The position numbers and the translations under genes were made by a program. Under the pieces are notes generated by a model that saw only the letters and a list, made by a program, of their open reading frames with translations, did not search any database and was not told the DNA's origin. Shown here piece after piece: positions 53,101-62,856 of a stretch of DNA of 64,000 nucleotides (position 1 is its first letter; the number at the start of each line of letters is the position of its first letter). The stretch comes from Paenibacillus sp. 32352 (lineage in GTDB: Bacteria; Bacillota; Bacilli; Paenibacillales; NBRC-103111): contig NZ_MZNT01000004.1 in NCBI RefSeq assembly GCF_002042965.1, forward strand, positions 372,001 through 436,000, in the 5' to 3' direction.

Positions 53101-53563
53101 TGCCTTGCGGAAGGACAACCGCTCTCGTGAAGTCCTGCATCGACAAGCCCAAAATATCCTGGACCTGCTGATTGACTTCTCCCGCTTTATCCGCCAGGAC
53201 GACCGTCTCCCCATCCTGATAGCGGATAAGCCGGCTTACGGTATTGTTAACGGAAACCTCCCCGCCTCTCTTGAATTGGCGGTCTACTCTGTAGCGCTGC
53301 GCCCCGGAAGCATGCCCCAGCTCGAACGTAAACGAGACGCTGAGAGCCTGCTCCGCATGGTTCATAATGCCCTGCGTCCCGTTCGCCGCCCTCTCCACCT
53401 TGCCAAACAACGCCAAGGTCATGGCATCGAGAATGGTCGATTTGCCGCTTCCCGTCGGTCCGAAAATCCCGAATACGCCCGCATCGCATAGCGCCGTAAA
53501 ATCAATCTCCTGTACCTCGCGGTAGCTCTGTAAGCCTGCCATTTGAAGGTATATCGGCCTCAA
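50105..53563 (-). CDS. sbcC: SMC-like nuclease ATPase SbcC
   Basis: A 1152-residue Rad50-like ATPase that works with SbcD on hairpins and blocked DNA ends. Walker A GPTGSGKS is at about 35-42. Long coiled coils meet at the zinc hook CPVCG (about residue 538), and the C-terminal ABC signature LSGGETFLTSLSLALALS and Walker B FFFLDEGFGTLD complete the site. The TTG start follows AGGAGG at about 10 bases. The coiled coil at roughly 52380-52940 is unusually GC-rich and rich in Ala, Gln, Glu and Arg. It is the last gene of addB-addA-sbcD-sbcC. Confidence 0.95.
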   Translation of the reverse strand: MRPIYLQMAGLQSYREVQEIDFTALCDAGVFGIFGPTGSGKSTILDAMTLALFGKVERAANGTQGIMNHAEQALSVSFTFELGHASGAQRYRVDRQFKRGGEVSVNNTVSRLIRYQDGETVVLADKAGEVNQQVQDILGLSMQDFTRAVVLPQGKFAEFLALKGSERRQMLQRLFHLEPYGDQLSAKTAARYKETDIAIKEITAEQQGLGDASQPALDAAAAALEAAAQAAQRLREQLAACEARAAEQRRVRELQQELAAVRVQREQHAARAPHVLALQAQLARAAQAELAQPYARQREQALARLARERDAAAAAEAALQSAQAALEQAQAALAAAREALAAQEAPLLLRLDKLQQAQALAAELKQQREALARLAAQDAQTEAALAEAREQLLREQELRDKAVKRQADLKAELALVEVPSGIRERLQEALQEKRTIEQWRQQLEEQHAERERHEAGLQAIGQEQAELQSKESQWGQDLSAWLQDMSEIYSAVSGHEDSLTGITEAIPGWIGDFKAAGREAELKAMAAALAAKLETGDPCPVCGSTHHPAPNSLHEHETETGSDTEAAIARLEHLLLQARQQQLAASQLSLSLNHVVQQWRSMLPQLQANETLAEAAAAIEAWELRSERERSCTVVDRSAAEQQLKEDFQQAENGLTEANKQYQLLQKRLQELLQLRGSLDRMSGELRSKQQTLHTLAAGVRQKTEKLQQTVSELTDSWKRKFSDIDYEQVEAAAERQRKSLQQAEDIRQRLDKSVGFIDEKLLAISGIQQRMNELDRQSVQWKTEWKSVHQQVEEKAAKLTEWAGSGDIQSQMEAASKQLDGLRLANDWTKLEHESSQLAGQQAAQAYAAACKAVQNAAEQAEQAEEEWKRQGALHSFASPEEVISALISDDNKQAWSAEVEAYSKLEHQLRTQEAQLAGLLAGRSITEEQWAAMESELAECKRLDEAALQAKAKAERDWESIQAKHARWSELESRRLVKQSELTLLSKLQSVLRGNAFVEFLAEEQLMQVSRAASERLGQLTRQKYAIEVDSSGGFIIRDDSNGGVKRPVSTLSGGETFLTSLSLALALSAQIQLKGQYPLEFFFLDEGFGTLDQDLLETVIVALEKLHYDKLTVGVISHVPELRARLPRRLVVQPAEPGGKGSSVYLETL

Positions 53564-53584
53564 AAATGTTAACCTCCTTTCGTC

Positions 53585-54748
53585 TTATCCCTGCGGAGCC
53601 TCCAACAGCTCCATAAACAGCTTCACCAGCTCAGCCTCCGGCTCGGCTCCGCCTGTTTGTCTCGCATAGTAACGGCGGAACAACTCATCCATCGGCATAC
53701 TGCGCATTGAAACAGAAGAAGCCGCTGCCGCTTCCATCTCCGGATAGATCGGGCGTATATTGACAATCCCTTCGTGAGCCTTGCGCAGCAAATGGATTTG
53801 CTCCATCGACATCGCCTCGGACATATGGATTTCCAGATCAATCCAGGCCCTCGCGTCCTTTCCTTCCTCCAGCCACGCATGCACCTGAGCCAAGCCGTCT
53901 TCCGCTCTCCAACGCGTTAGCGGTCGGCCGCAGGTCAAGAACAGCTCCTCCAGCTTTGGCGCTTCACCCGGCTTCACGTCCAGCACCGTGACCGATTTGG
54001 CCTGTCCCGCTTCCGAGAAGCTGTACGCCAAAGGCGATCCGCTGTACCGCATTAGCGATGGAGCTTTAATGGTCTGCGGTCTGTGCAGATGACCGAGTGC
54101 GACATACTGCGCACCGACAGCCAGCGCCGCCGTATCTACCGTATAGGCGCCTCCTACCTGGATGGGCCGTTCCGATTCGCTCTCCGCACCGCCAAGGACA
54201 TAAATATGGCTCATCAGCACATTGACCGTATCGTTCCTGTAATGCTTCGCCTGCTGTGCCGCAATATATTTGACCCGGTCCGAGTATGCTGCCCTCAGCA
54301 GCTCTTCCTCCACCTGTTCGGACAGCAGCTCCTTAAGACGCGATTCCGAAGGATAAGGCAATGAAAATAAGCAAGCCTGTTCTCCTGTTCTTGCAATATC
54401 AATACGCTCGATCCGGTCCTCAGGCAGCCCTGCGAGCCTAACTCCCAGCTTTTGCGCCAAGGGGGCCGCCGCAGCCAAACGGTCCGGATGATCGTGGTTG
54501 CCTGCAATAACGGCAACTGGCCTGTTGCCGTTGTCCGCCAGCCGGGCCAACGCGTCGTAAAACAACTGCTCCGCCGCAGCCGGCGGATTGACGGAATCAT
54601 ATACGTCGCCTGCGATCAGCACCAGGTCAATCGATTGATCCTTCACCAGCTGTGACAGCTCCTCTACGAAGGCTTCCTGCTCCTCCAACCGGCTCCTTCC
54701 TTCCAGCTGCCGTCCAAAATGCCAATCAGCCGTATGCAATATCCGCAT
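53585..54748 (-). CDS. sbcD: Nuclease SbcD (Mre11-like)
   Basis: A 387-residue Mn2+-dependent exo/endonuclease, partner of SbcC. Metal ligands are Asp8 and His10 in HTADWHFG, Asp48 in IAGDVYD, Asn84-His85 in AGNHDH, and His residues in MSHIYVLGG and LGHLHRPQ. The C-terminal 110 residues form the capping domain. The ATG follows GGGAGGGGCTTCG. It lies 68 bases after addA and 21 bases before sbcC. Confidence 0.95.
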   Translation of the reverse strand: MRILHTADWHFGRQLEGRSRLEEQEAFVEELSQLVKDQSIDLVLIAGDVYDSVNPPAAAEQLFYDALARLADNGNRPVAVIAGNHDHPDRLAAAAPLAQKLGVRLAGLPEDRIERIDIARTGEQACLFSLPYPSESRLKELLSEQVEEELLRAAYSDRVKYIAAQQAKHYRNDTVNVLMSHIYVLGGAESESERPIQVGGAYTVDTAALAVGAQYVALGHLHRPQTIKAPSLMRYSGSPLAYSFSEAGQAKSVTVLDVKPGEAPKLEELFLTCGRPLTRWRAEDGLAQVHAWLEEGKDARAWIDLEIHMSEAMSMEQIHLLRKAHEGIVNIRPIYPEMEAAAASSVSMRSMPMDELFRRYYARQTGGAEPEAELVKLFMELLEAPQG

Positions 54749-54816
54749 CGAAGCCCCTCCCTTCCGGCATGTATGCCTGACTGTATCCTAAACAAAGTCC
54801 AAACTCACATAAGGTT

Positions 54817-57800
54817 TTACAACTCCAAAATGTGAGCCCCGTCAAACAAAAAGATATATTTCCCGGTTACCGGCCTTCTCCATATCCTGGAGATCGCCTG
54901 GGCGTACAAGTCCAATTGAAGCCGATAGCGGTCACGAACCGCCTGCAGCGATTTTTCTCCCTGGCCCTTTAACCGGTCTGTTTTATAATCAAGAAGCACG
55001 AGCCCGTCCGCTTCCTCGAACACGCAATCAATAACCCCTTGCAGCAGAATCGTTTCTTCGGAGGAAGCCGCATCCGTTCCGCTATAGACTTCCCTTGCAG
55101 GCAGCCCGTAGCTGAACGGCACCTCCCTGTGCACAGCCTTCGATTGCAAAAGACGCTGTCCAAGGTCGCTACGGAAGAACGAGACGATAACTTCAGCGTC
55201 AACGACCTCTTTTTGAGCCTCCGTAAGCAGCTCCTTGTGAACCATCATCGCCAAAGTTTCCTTAACCACCTCTACCGACGGTGTGAAATGGATCGGCATA
55301 TGCTGCATAACCGAGTGGAATACCGTCCCTCTCTCGGCCGCATTCAGCTTCGACTGCTCCATGAACCGGGGACGACGCACAATCGCAGGCTGATACACGC
55401 TTTTTGGCCCTTGCTGACCCAGAACTTCGGATACTCCGGCAGGCGCTTCCTCAGATACGAGCTCCAGCAGCTTGTGATGCTCGGAAAGCCGTTTTAATTC
55501 CGTTACGGATGTTTTCGACAGCAGCGAGGAGGACTTGGCAAATTCATATGACCAGGACAGCCGTTCTTCGATATGGGATTCAAACAGGCACTCGGTCCCG
55601 TCCTCCCCGGTTACAGGCTCCAGCAGGAAAACAGCTTGCTTCCGTTCCTCCGACAGCTCAAAGCTTACAGCCGCCTCCTCCAAAGCCGTGAACATATCGG
55701 GTCTTACCCAATGGACCAGCCATTTGGACGGTTCCTCCTCCATGAAAGCGGGTAGGCGATATCCGGCTCCCGCCTGATCCCTGAGCTGTCTGCCATCAGG
55801 GTGACGCATTAAAGCGGGGCCGATCCAATCCAAATAGCATTTCGCCCGCGCTACCATATCGTCTGGCAATAATGGCTCGTCATGCTCCAATACATTAGCC
55901 CAGCTCTGAAGCAGCTTATCCGTTCCTTTTACGGTTGCCAGCAGATAAAGCTTCTCACGGGCTCTTGTCAACGCTACATACAAGACTCGCATTTCCTCTG
56001 CAAGCATTTCCATCCGCATTTTTCTGCGAATCGCCAGCCATGGCAGGGTTGGATAGCTGATTCTTGCTTCCAGATCCATCCATTTCGGTCCGAAGCCCAG
56101 GTCCTTATGCACCATAAACGTATCCGTCAGATCCCTTTGGTTAAACCGCTTGGCCATACCGGCTACAAATACAACGGGGAACTCCAAACCTTTACTTTTA
56201 TGTATGGACATGATCCGGACTACATCTTCCTGCTCACCCAGAGCGCGGGCTGTACCCAGATCACCGCCTCCGTCCCTCATCCGTTCGATAAAGCGCAAGA
56301 AACGAAATAAGCCTCTGAACGAAGTGGCTTCATACTGCCTGGCCCTGTCATATAACGCGCGCAAATTCGCCTGGCGCTGCTGCCCTCCCGGCAAGCCCCC
56401 GACAAAATCATAAAACCCGGTTTCCCTGTAGATATTCCAGATCAAATCAGAAAGTGAGCCTTCCTTTGCCTCCTCCCTCCAGGAGCGAAGCCGCTTTAAA
56501 AACCGCTGCACCTTGTCCCTGGCATCCGATTCGGCATCTGTCCCGGCAGGCAAGACTTCGAACGGTTCCCAACCACCAGAACGGCCGGCTGCAACTTCCT
56601 TCCACGCTGCATCATCGATCGTATTGTCTTCATTCTCCGATTCATACTCCTGGCAGACTGCGTCTTCACCGGACTCCATAAGCTCCGAGGGAGCCTTGCC
56701 ATAGGCTCTGACTGCATCGTAAAACGCCGAGTATTTGCCGGCTATCCTTATCTGGGCCAGCTGCTCCGTGGAGAGCTGGACGATCGGAGAGCGAAGCACT
56801 GCAGCCAGCGGGATGTCCTGATAAGGATTATCAACCAGCTTAAGCAGCGACAGCAGCACCTCTACCTCCGTTGCCGAGAAATATCCCGAATTTAATTCGG
56901 CATATGCCGGGATTCCCTGCTGCCGAAGCTCCTCAATGAGAACCGGAGACCACTGTTGGGTCGCCCTGAGCAAAATCACCATATCCCTATAGGTAATGTC
57001 TCGTTTGCCGCCGGTGGCTTTGTCATACACCTGAAAGGCTTGTTCTCCGTTCGTACCGAGCAGCTTATGAATTTGTGCGGCAATAGCACGCGCCTCCAGC
57101 TGGACGTTTTCAAGCTCCTTACCCTCCAGAGCCGGATCGGCGGCTTCCCCGCTTCCTGTGCTCTCGTCAGCCTCGTTCCCTTCCTGGGAAGGAGCATCTG
57201 CTGCTGTATTATTGTCTTCCGTCTCCGAACGGTCGATCAAAATCAATTCGGCGGCTTCCGGTCCATTGCTGGCCGTATCCCATTCCGGATAATAAGCAGC
57301 CCCGTACTTCAGCTCAGCTTTATCATCATAAGCAATTTCTCCGACGGTTTCGCCCATCAGCTGCTTGAAGATGTAATTGACTCCGTGAACGACAGACAGC
57401 CGGCTCCGGAAATTTTGCGCCAGATCGATGCGCTGCCCCGGCTCCGTGCCATCGTTCCGGTAGCTCTTGTATTTCTCGAGAAACAATCCGGGCTCCGCCA
57501 GGCGAAAGCGGTAAATGCTCTGCTTCACATCGCCTACCATAAAGCGATTCCCGGGGGCTGTTCTCGATATCAAGGCTACAATCGATTCCTGTACCCGGTT
57601 CGTATCCTGATATTCATCCAGCAGCACTTCAACGAAGTGCTCCTGATAGCTGAGTGCGACCTGTGAAGGCTTCAGCTCTTCGGACTCCCCATCATCCTCC
57701 GATAAGATTTGCAGGCAGTAATGCTCCAAATCACCGAAATCGACAAGCCCTTTGGCTTTTTTTTCCTGCTGGTACCTGCGCCCGAACTCCATGACCAGCT

Positions 57801-58845
57801 CTATGAGTGTTTGCATCAATGGAGCCATAATCCTGAGCTCCTCGTCATACTGCTCCGGAGTCCGCCCGAACAGCTCGGCCCCGATGCCCGACAATTGGTC
57901 CTTCGCTTTGTTTCTGAGCTCCTTGACCTGCTCTTGAAGCTCTTTATCGTACTGGTCCCCCTTGCAAGGCTTCAGCTTGCCGAATGAGGTTCCCTGGAAG
58001 GAATCATACAAATGCTCCCAAGAATAGGCCGCCACCTGCTGCAAATAAGCAACAGCCTCCAGATCCTCCTTCAAATTAAGCAAATAAGGAGCGGGCCCCC
58101 CGGGCTGTTCGGCAATGCGCACTGCTTCCTTCAATACAGATGCGATTCCTTCAAGCTCCAATCGGACGGAAGCAAGCAAGCTTGGCAGCCATGGGTTCGG
58201 TGTTCCTTCGGTTCTTTCGAACATCGAGGCCATCTCTTGAAGCCATTGCGACGGCTTGGGATGGCTTCGCGATTCATCATATAGACGCTGAACCAATCTG
58301 TAGAGGGCATCATCACTCTTGTCTCCGCTGAACCATTCGGCAAGCCTCCAAAAGTTACTGTCCTCGGAAGCCTCCTCGTATCGTTCCTCAAACAGCTCCT
58401 CGATCAGATCCTGCCTCATCAATTCGCTCTCCGTCTCGTTGGCGATTCGGAATCCGGGATCGAGCGCAATCTTTTGGTAATGAGTCTGAATGACCTCCAA
58501 ACAAAAGGAATGAAGCGTAGTGATGGAGGCTCTTCCGATCAGAGCCAGCTGTTTGCGGACATGATCCGATTCGGGATGACGTTCCAATGTTTTTTCCAGC
58601 GCCTCACTGATTCTATGCCTCATTTCGGCGGCCGCCGCATTCGTAAAGGTCGCAACAAGCAGCCTGTCCACATCCACCGGATCCTGCTCGTTGGAGATCC
58701 GCCGAATAATGCGTTCAACCAGAACAGCCGTTTTACCGGATCCGGCGGCGGCGGCCACCAGCATGTCATGACCGTGGATCGAAATCGCATCCCATTGGTC
58801 ATCCGTCCATGAAGCTCCTTCCGGCTTAGGTATCTTGTTGATCAT
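54817..58845 (-). CDS. addA: ATP-dependent helicase/nuclease subunit AddA
   Basis: The UvrD-like helicase subunit of AddAB, the Bacillus counterpart of RecBCD. It has 1342 residues, slightly longer than B. subtilis AddA (about 1232). Walker A AAAGSGKT is at 32-39, and LLDEYQDTN, YVALTRARE and other SF1 motifs follow. The C-terminal RecB-type nuclease motif is VLLDYKTDR near residue 1285. An acidic insert (about 540-590, including DNNTAADAPSQEGNEADEST) accounts for part of the extra length. It overlaps addB by 20 bases, with GGGAGGAATAACGA before its ATG. Confidence 0.95.
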   Translation of the reverse strand: MINKIPKPEGASWTDDQWDAISIHGHDMLVAAAAGSGKTAVLVERIIRRISNEQDPVDVDRLLVATFTNAAAAEMRHRISEALEKTLERHPESDHVRKQLALIGRASITTLHSFCLEVIQTHYQKIALDPGFRIANETESELMRQDLIEELFEERYEEASEDSNFWRLAEWFSGDKSDDALYRLVQRLYDESRSHPKPSQWLQEMASMFERTEGTPNPWLPSLLASVRLELEGIASVLKEAVRIAEQPGGPAPYLLNLKEDLEAVAYLQQVAAYSWEHLYDSFQGTSFGKLKPCKGDQYDKELQEQVKELRNKAKDQLSGIGAELFGRTPEQYDEELRIMAPLMQTLIELVMEFGRRYQQEKKAKGLVDFGDLEHYCLQILSEDDGESEELKPSQVALSYQEHFVEVLLDEYQDTNRVQESIVALISRTAPGNRFMVGDVKQSIYRFRLAEPGLFLEKYKSYRNDGTEPGQRIDLAQNFRSRLSVVHGVNYIFKQLMGETVGEIAYDDKAELKYGAAYYPEWDTASNGPEAAELILIDRSETEDNNTAADAPSQEGNEADESTGSGEAADPALEGKELENVQLEARAIAAQIHKLLGTNGEQAFQVYDKATGGKRDITYRDMVILLRATQQWSPVLIEELRQQGIPAYAELNSGYFSATEVEVLLSLLKLVDNPYQDIPLAAVLRSPIVQLSTEQLAQIRIAGKYSAFYDAVRAYGKAPSELMESGEDAVCQEYESENEDNTIDDAAWKEVAAGRSGGWEPFEVLPAGTDAESDARDKVQRFLKRLRSWREEAKEGSLSDLIWNIYRETGFYDFVGGLPGGQQRQANLRALYDRARQYEATSFRGLFRFLRFIERMRDGGGDLGTARALGEQEDVVRIMSIHKSKGLEFPVVFVAGMAKRFNQRDLTDTFMVHKDLGFGPKWMDLEARISYPTLPWLAIRRKMRMEMLAEEMRVLYVALTRAREKLYLLATVKGTDKLLQSWANVLEHDEPLLPDDMVARAKCYLDWIGPALMRHPDGRQLRDQAGAGYRLPAFMEEEPSKWLVHWVRPDMFTALEEAAVSFELSEERKQAVFLLEPVTGEDGTECLFESHIEERLSWSYEFAKSSSLLSKTSVTELKRLSEHHKLLELVSEEAPAGVSEVLGQQGPKSVYQPAIVRRPRFMEQSKLNAAERGTVFHSVMQHMPIHFTPSVEVVKETLAMMVHKELLTEAQKEVVDAEVIVSFFRSDLGQRLLQSKAVHREVPFSYGLPAREVYSGTDAASSEETILLQGVIDCVFEEADGLVLLDYKTDRLKGQGEKSLQAVRDRYRLQLDLYAQAISRIWRRPVTGKYIFLFDGAHILEL

Positions 58846-61800
58846 TCGTTATTCCTCCCGTCAGGTCAATCGTATCATCCGTCTGCAGCAGATCCGGCTC
58901 GGACGCATTCTCATCGGTGATCGCTATGAGTGAAGGGCTCTGCTTCTTCTGAGCCCTTGCCGGCCGGAACGGAATGACCTGCGGCGAAGCTTCCGCGGCT
59001 TCCATCCGCTCCTTCATCATATCCAGCGCACGATCTTTGCCCATCGGCGGCAGCACCCTGTGCTCATTGGCCTCAAACTGCGGATCGAACTGGCATACGG
59101 GTCTAAACGAGCAGAACGTGCAGGCGACCTCCGCCCCCATACGGTAAGGCTGAATCCCTACGTTCCCGCCTGTCATGGAAGAGCCTATGTCCTTGATCGT
59201 TTTACGGACATAATTGCGCATCAGAGTCCATTGAGCGTCGTCCGCTACCGAGGATGATTTGTAGAAGCTGCCGTCATTTTTGAGTGCGACGGGGATCAGC
59301 TGGGAATGGCCGCTGGAATCCGCCAGTGCAGCATCCATCAGCCGTGCCGTTTCGGCATCTGCGCGTATGAGCCCTCTCATCTTGAACTTTTTGCGGATCT
59401 CTTCCTCCGCTCTCTCCGCTGAAATCCGGTTCTGGGTCTGGAGAAGCGGGTTATGTACATGGAAATACAGCACTCCGGCAGGCTTGGCCTCCGTTCCGAG
59501 CCATTCTTTGGCATGAGTCATAATGACATCCAGGTAAGTAAGCATCTGCAGCGACAAGCCGTAATAAACCTCTGCCAGATGGAGCGCCGTTGCACTCGAT
59601 TTATAATCAATTACACGCAGCAGCGTACCCTGTTCCGTATCCGCCCGATCCACACGGTCAATACGTCCTCTCACATCCATTCGGATCCCGTTATCGAGCT
59701 GATATGTAAGCGGTGGAATGGCCTGGTCCGAGCCAAAACCGATTTCGAGTCCAATAGGCTGGAATTGTCCATATTTCGCATGCTCGCCGAGCATCCAGGC
59801 CGAACGCCCGATAATTTGCTTCAGCTTGCGTGCAATATAGTGATTGCGCTTGGAGCTGAACAGGATCTCGCTTTGCAGTCTTGGAGCCAGCAAATCGACC
59901 ACGCTGCCGGCTTTGACCATGCATTCTTCGGCTGTCAGACTTCCCCAGTCCCCGTCCCCGCCATCCTGAGCCACCTGCTCCGCAAACAAGCTGAGCGCCG
60001 CATGGAACAGCTGACCGATATCCGGGGCTTGAAGGCGATAGATCCGCCTCTCCTGCAGACGCAGACCGTGTGAGGCGAACTGAGAGAAGGGGCAGGCGAC
60101 GAACCGTTCCATTCTGGATACGCTGGTCAGCACATGCTCGCCGTACAATAAACGGCTCGTTGCAGGACTGAGAGGCAGCGCTTCATTCGTGTACTGGAGC
60201 GACTTCAGGGTCAAGCCCAGACGGGCTCCCCAGCCTGGCTGACGGACGAACCAATTATATACGGACCACCAAAGCTCCGGCATCGGCTCTCCTTTCATCC
60301 ACTGCTTCAGCTGGACGATAAGATAGGACAAGGCGTTGCCGGGACTCGCTATATAATCGAGCTGCTCATTTAAGCCCATGCCGGCCGTAGGCTCGCTCAT
60401 AAGCAATCGCTCCTTCACCCCTGGGAACATACGTTTCATATGCCGGATGATTTCGGAAGGAAGCAGCATCTTGCCTTCTTCATCGGCCAGCGGATAACTG
60501 AGCCATAAGCACTGGGAAGGCGTACAGAAGGAGCAATAAATAAGGAATTGCTCGTCCAGCAGCTTTCTGCGGCTGCCCTCCGCCATCGGTAAGCCGAGAT
60601 CGGTCAGCTTCTCCCTCTCGGGCTCGCTCAGCACGCTGTCTTCTTTCATTTTGGACGGGATGACGCCCTCATTGACGCCAAGCACAAAGACATGCTTCAC
60701 GTTCCCGGTCCGCGTCCGGTCCATGCTTCCGATCAAAACCTGATCGAGCGACGGCGGCACCAGCCCTAGCTTAATGCTTTCCATTCCCGTTTCGAGAAGA
60801 GCTGCAAACGTCTCGGTTGACGCCTCTTCCTCCCCAAGAAGCTCTACCAGCTGATCGAACATGTCGATGATCCGGTCCCATACTTGGGAGTGCTCACGGG
60901 CTTTTTCCGGCTTTCCGTCGCGAATGGCTCTTTGGCTCCAGCTCTCTAGCCTTTGCGGCACCTGAAGCTGAACCAGCAGCTCATAGAGCGCTTTTACCTT
61001 CTCCTGAACCGTCCGGCTGCGCTTCATTTGTTCCTGAAACGCATACAGCGGTTCGGCGACCCTGCTGCGGCAAACATTCATTTTATGTAAAAAGGCCGCT
61101 TCGGCTTCACTTGAAGTTGCCTCCGGCTGCTCAAGACTGGCGCGCAGCGAATAAGTCCACGGCTTGCCGTCGAACCACCGCGCTCCTTGAATCCCGAAGG
61201 CCAGCACATAATTCTCGAGCTGGTCCATCGCATGGCGATCCAGCTGGATCCCCGTATCGTCATTGCCGAGCGGCAAAAAGAAATCCGTTTTGACGCAGCG
61301 GAATACGGCATCATACTTCCAATAATGGAGAATAACCTCCAGCGACGAACGAATCAGCTCCACCAGCGGATGGTGCATAACCGTTCTCTTCTGATCGAAA
61401 AAATAAGGAATGCCGAAGTCGGCGAATGTAGAGGACAACAGGTCTCCGTAGACTTCCGCGTTCCTTACGGTTACGGTAATATCTCGGAAACGAGCCCCTT
61501 CCTCCCGGACCAGCTTAAGAATATCGCGCGCCGCCCCCTCAACCTCCGCTCTGCGGTTTACGGCAGCGGTCAGACGAATGCCTTCCGCAGCAGACTTAAA
61601 GGGACTGTTGTAGGGCTTCTTCACCCGATGCTCAAAAGCTTGCTCCATGTAAGCCAGCATAGGATTTTCCATAAAACGAACCGGCGGACTCGCATTCAGC
61701 AGGATGCTTTCCCGAACGGGAATCTGCAGCCTATCCATCCTCTCCAGCAGCTGGAGCATGGTTCTCGCCGTCGGATGAAACAAATCCAGATCATGAGGCT

Positions 61801-62530
61801 TCTCGCCAAGGCGGTACTCCCTATTAAGACAAAGTGTCATTGTCACTTCACTGCATACGGAAGCCAAGCTTTCAATGACTGCAAATTCCTGGGGAGTGAA
61901 GCCGTGGAAGCCGTCGATCCAGCATTCGGCATCGCGCACGTACTCGGATTGCGACAGCTGTGATGCGAGCAGCGTCAAATAATCTTCGCCATCCAGGTAG
62001 GTTCGTGACAGCTCCTGCTCGAACTCTCCGAATAGAAGCTGAAGATCGTGCAGCTTTTCCTTCATTGACAGTGTCTGATTTTGCATCGAAGGGCTCTCCA
62101 GGAATTGCGACAAGCCTTCCGACGTCACACAGTACCTTTTGAATTCCTTGAACAAGTCGTTTATTTTTTCTATGAAACCCATTTGATCCGCTGTAGTGGA
62201 GAACAGCTTCAAACGGTCTTTTTGCCTATGTATAATTTTATGAAGAAGCAGCTTTTTGCCTGTTTCGTCTATTGGCAGCCTTGCCGTCCCTCCCGCTTCC
62301 TGCATGACGCGCCATGCCAGCCTTCTAAAGCTGAGCACCTGGGCGCGAAGCGTGCCTCCAAGCTCGGGTGCAGAGACCAGCGCATATTCCGCCTGAAACG
62401 TTGCCTGCTCCGGAACCAGCAGAATGATCGGCCTCCCGCTCGGCGCTTCGATCAGCTTTTCTTTTATATTTCGCAAACAATAGTCGCTTTTTCCGCTTCC
62501 GGATCTCCCGAGAACAAAACGGATCGCCAT
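58826..62530 (-). CDS. addB: ATP-dependent helicase/nuclease subunit AddB
   Basis: The second AddAB subunit, 1234 residues. A Walker A GRSGSGKS lies at 8-15, and AddB recognises Chi in B. subtilis. The C-terminal nuclease has VIDYKSSATALHL near residue 975. An iron-sulfur cluster is expected from Cys near 813 (FVACPFSQF) and three cysteines near 1136-1147 (CTFCSFRPVC), the known AddB arrangement. The ATG follows GGGGGAAGCGAT. It is the first gene of the recombination operon. A LexA-box-like site lies 140 bases upstream. Confidence 0.96.
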   Translation of the reverse strand: MAIRFVLGRSGSGKSDYCLRNIKEKLIEAPSGRPIILLVPEQATFQAEYALVSAPELGGTLRAQVLSFRRLAWRVMQEAGGTARLPIDETGKKLLLHKIIHRQKDRLKLFSTTADQMGFIEKINDLFKEFKRYCVTSEGLSQFLESPSMQNQTLSMKEKLHDLQLLFGEFEQELSRTYLDGEDYLTLLASQLSQSEYVRDAECWIDGFHGFTPQEFAVIESLASVCSEVTMTLCLNREYRLGEKPHDLDLFHPTARTMLQLLERMDRLQIPVRESILLNASPPVRFMENPMLAYMEQAFEHRVKKPYNSPFKSAAEGIRLTAAVNRRAEVEGAARDILKLVREEGARFRDITVTVRNAEVYGDLLSSTFADFGIPYFFDQKRTVMHHPLVELIRSSLEVILHYWKYDAVFRCVKTDFFLPLGNDDTGIQLDRHAMDQLENYVLAFGIQGARWFDGKPWTYSLRASLEQPEATSSEAEAAFLHKMNVCRSRVAEPLYAFQEQMKRSRTVQEKVKALYELLVQLQVPQRLESWSQRAIRDGKPEKAREHSQVWDRIIDMFDQLVELLGEEEASTETFAALLETGMESIKLGLVPPSLDQVLIGSMDRTRTGNVKHVFVLGVNEGVIPSKMKEDSVLSEPEREKLTDLGLPMAEGSRRKLLDEQFLIYCSFCTPSQCLWLSYPLADEEGKMLLPSEIIRHMKRMFPGVKERLLMSEPTAGMGLNEQLDYIASPGNALSYLIVQLKQWMKGEPMPELWWSVYNWFVRQPGWGARLGLTLKSLQYTNEALPLSPATSRLLYGEHVLTSVSRMERFVACPFSQFASHGLRLQERRIYRLQAPDIGQLFHAALSLFAEQVAQDGGDGDWGSLTAEECMVKAGSVVDLLAPRLQSEILFSSKRNHYIARKLKQIIGRSAWMLGEHAKYGQFQPIGLEIGFGSDQAIPPLTYQLDNGIRMDVRGRIDRVDRADTEQGTLLRVIDYKSSATALHLAEVYYGLSLQMLTYLDVIMTHAKEWLGTEAKPAGVLYFHVHNPLLQTQNRISAERAEEEIRKKFKMRGLIRADAETARLMDAALADSSGHSQLIPVALKNDGSFYKSSSVADDAQWTLMRNYVRKTIKDIGSSMTGGNVGIQPYRMGAEVACTFCSFRPVCQFDPQFEANEHRVLPPMGKDRALDMMKERMEAAEASPQVIPFRPARAQKKQSPSLIAITDENASEPDLLQTDDTIDLTGGITNDQQDT

Positions 62531-62656
62531 ATCGCTTCCCCCTCAACGATGGTAAAACCTGTGCTTATCCAACCTCTGTAAATAACTCCCTAACTCTACT
62601 ATTCTACCAAAAAATAAAGAATCGTGGGAAAGGGATGTTTTGGATTAGTATATCAT

Positions 62657-62693
62657 ACCATGGGAACTTAGAACATTCGTTCTTATCCATGGT
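62657..62693 (-). promoter_or_regulatory. LexA/SOS-box-like site inside a larger palindrome, upstream of addB
   Basis: AGAACATTCGTTCT at 62670-62683 matches the Firmicute LexA core GAACRNRYGTTY when read on the minus strand. It sits within a wider inverted repeat ACCATGG (62657-62663) and CCATGGT (62687-62693). A possible -10, TATACT, lies at 62652-62647 on the minus strand, without a clear -35. The remaining bases of 62531-62856 hold an extended -10-like TGGTAGAAT and the terminator at 62794. No gene is visible. Confidence 0.6.
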
Positions 62694-62793
62694 GACTGAA
62701 AAAGATGCGCCCGGGAGTACACCCCATTCGCTTAAGCCTTTTGGTCGTAACCGGACCCTCCTTGCGATAGACGGCGCTTCATCGCCTATAATA

Positions 62794-62823
62794 CAAAAAA
62801 ACCGGGCGCAAACGCGTTCCGGT
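62794..62823 (-). terminator. Rho-independent terminator of the acetylesterase gene
   Basis: On the minus strand AACCGG pairs with CCGGTT and CGC with GCG inside, followed by TTTTTTTG. Confidence 0.75.
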
Positions 62824-62856
62824 TCCAGAGTTTAAACATTTCTATGATTCGGAGAA

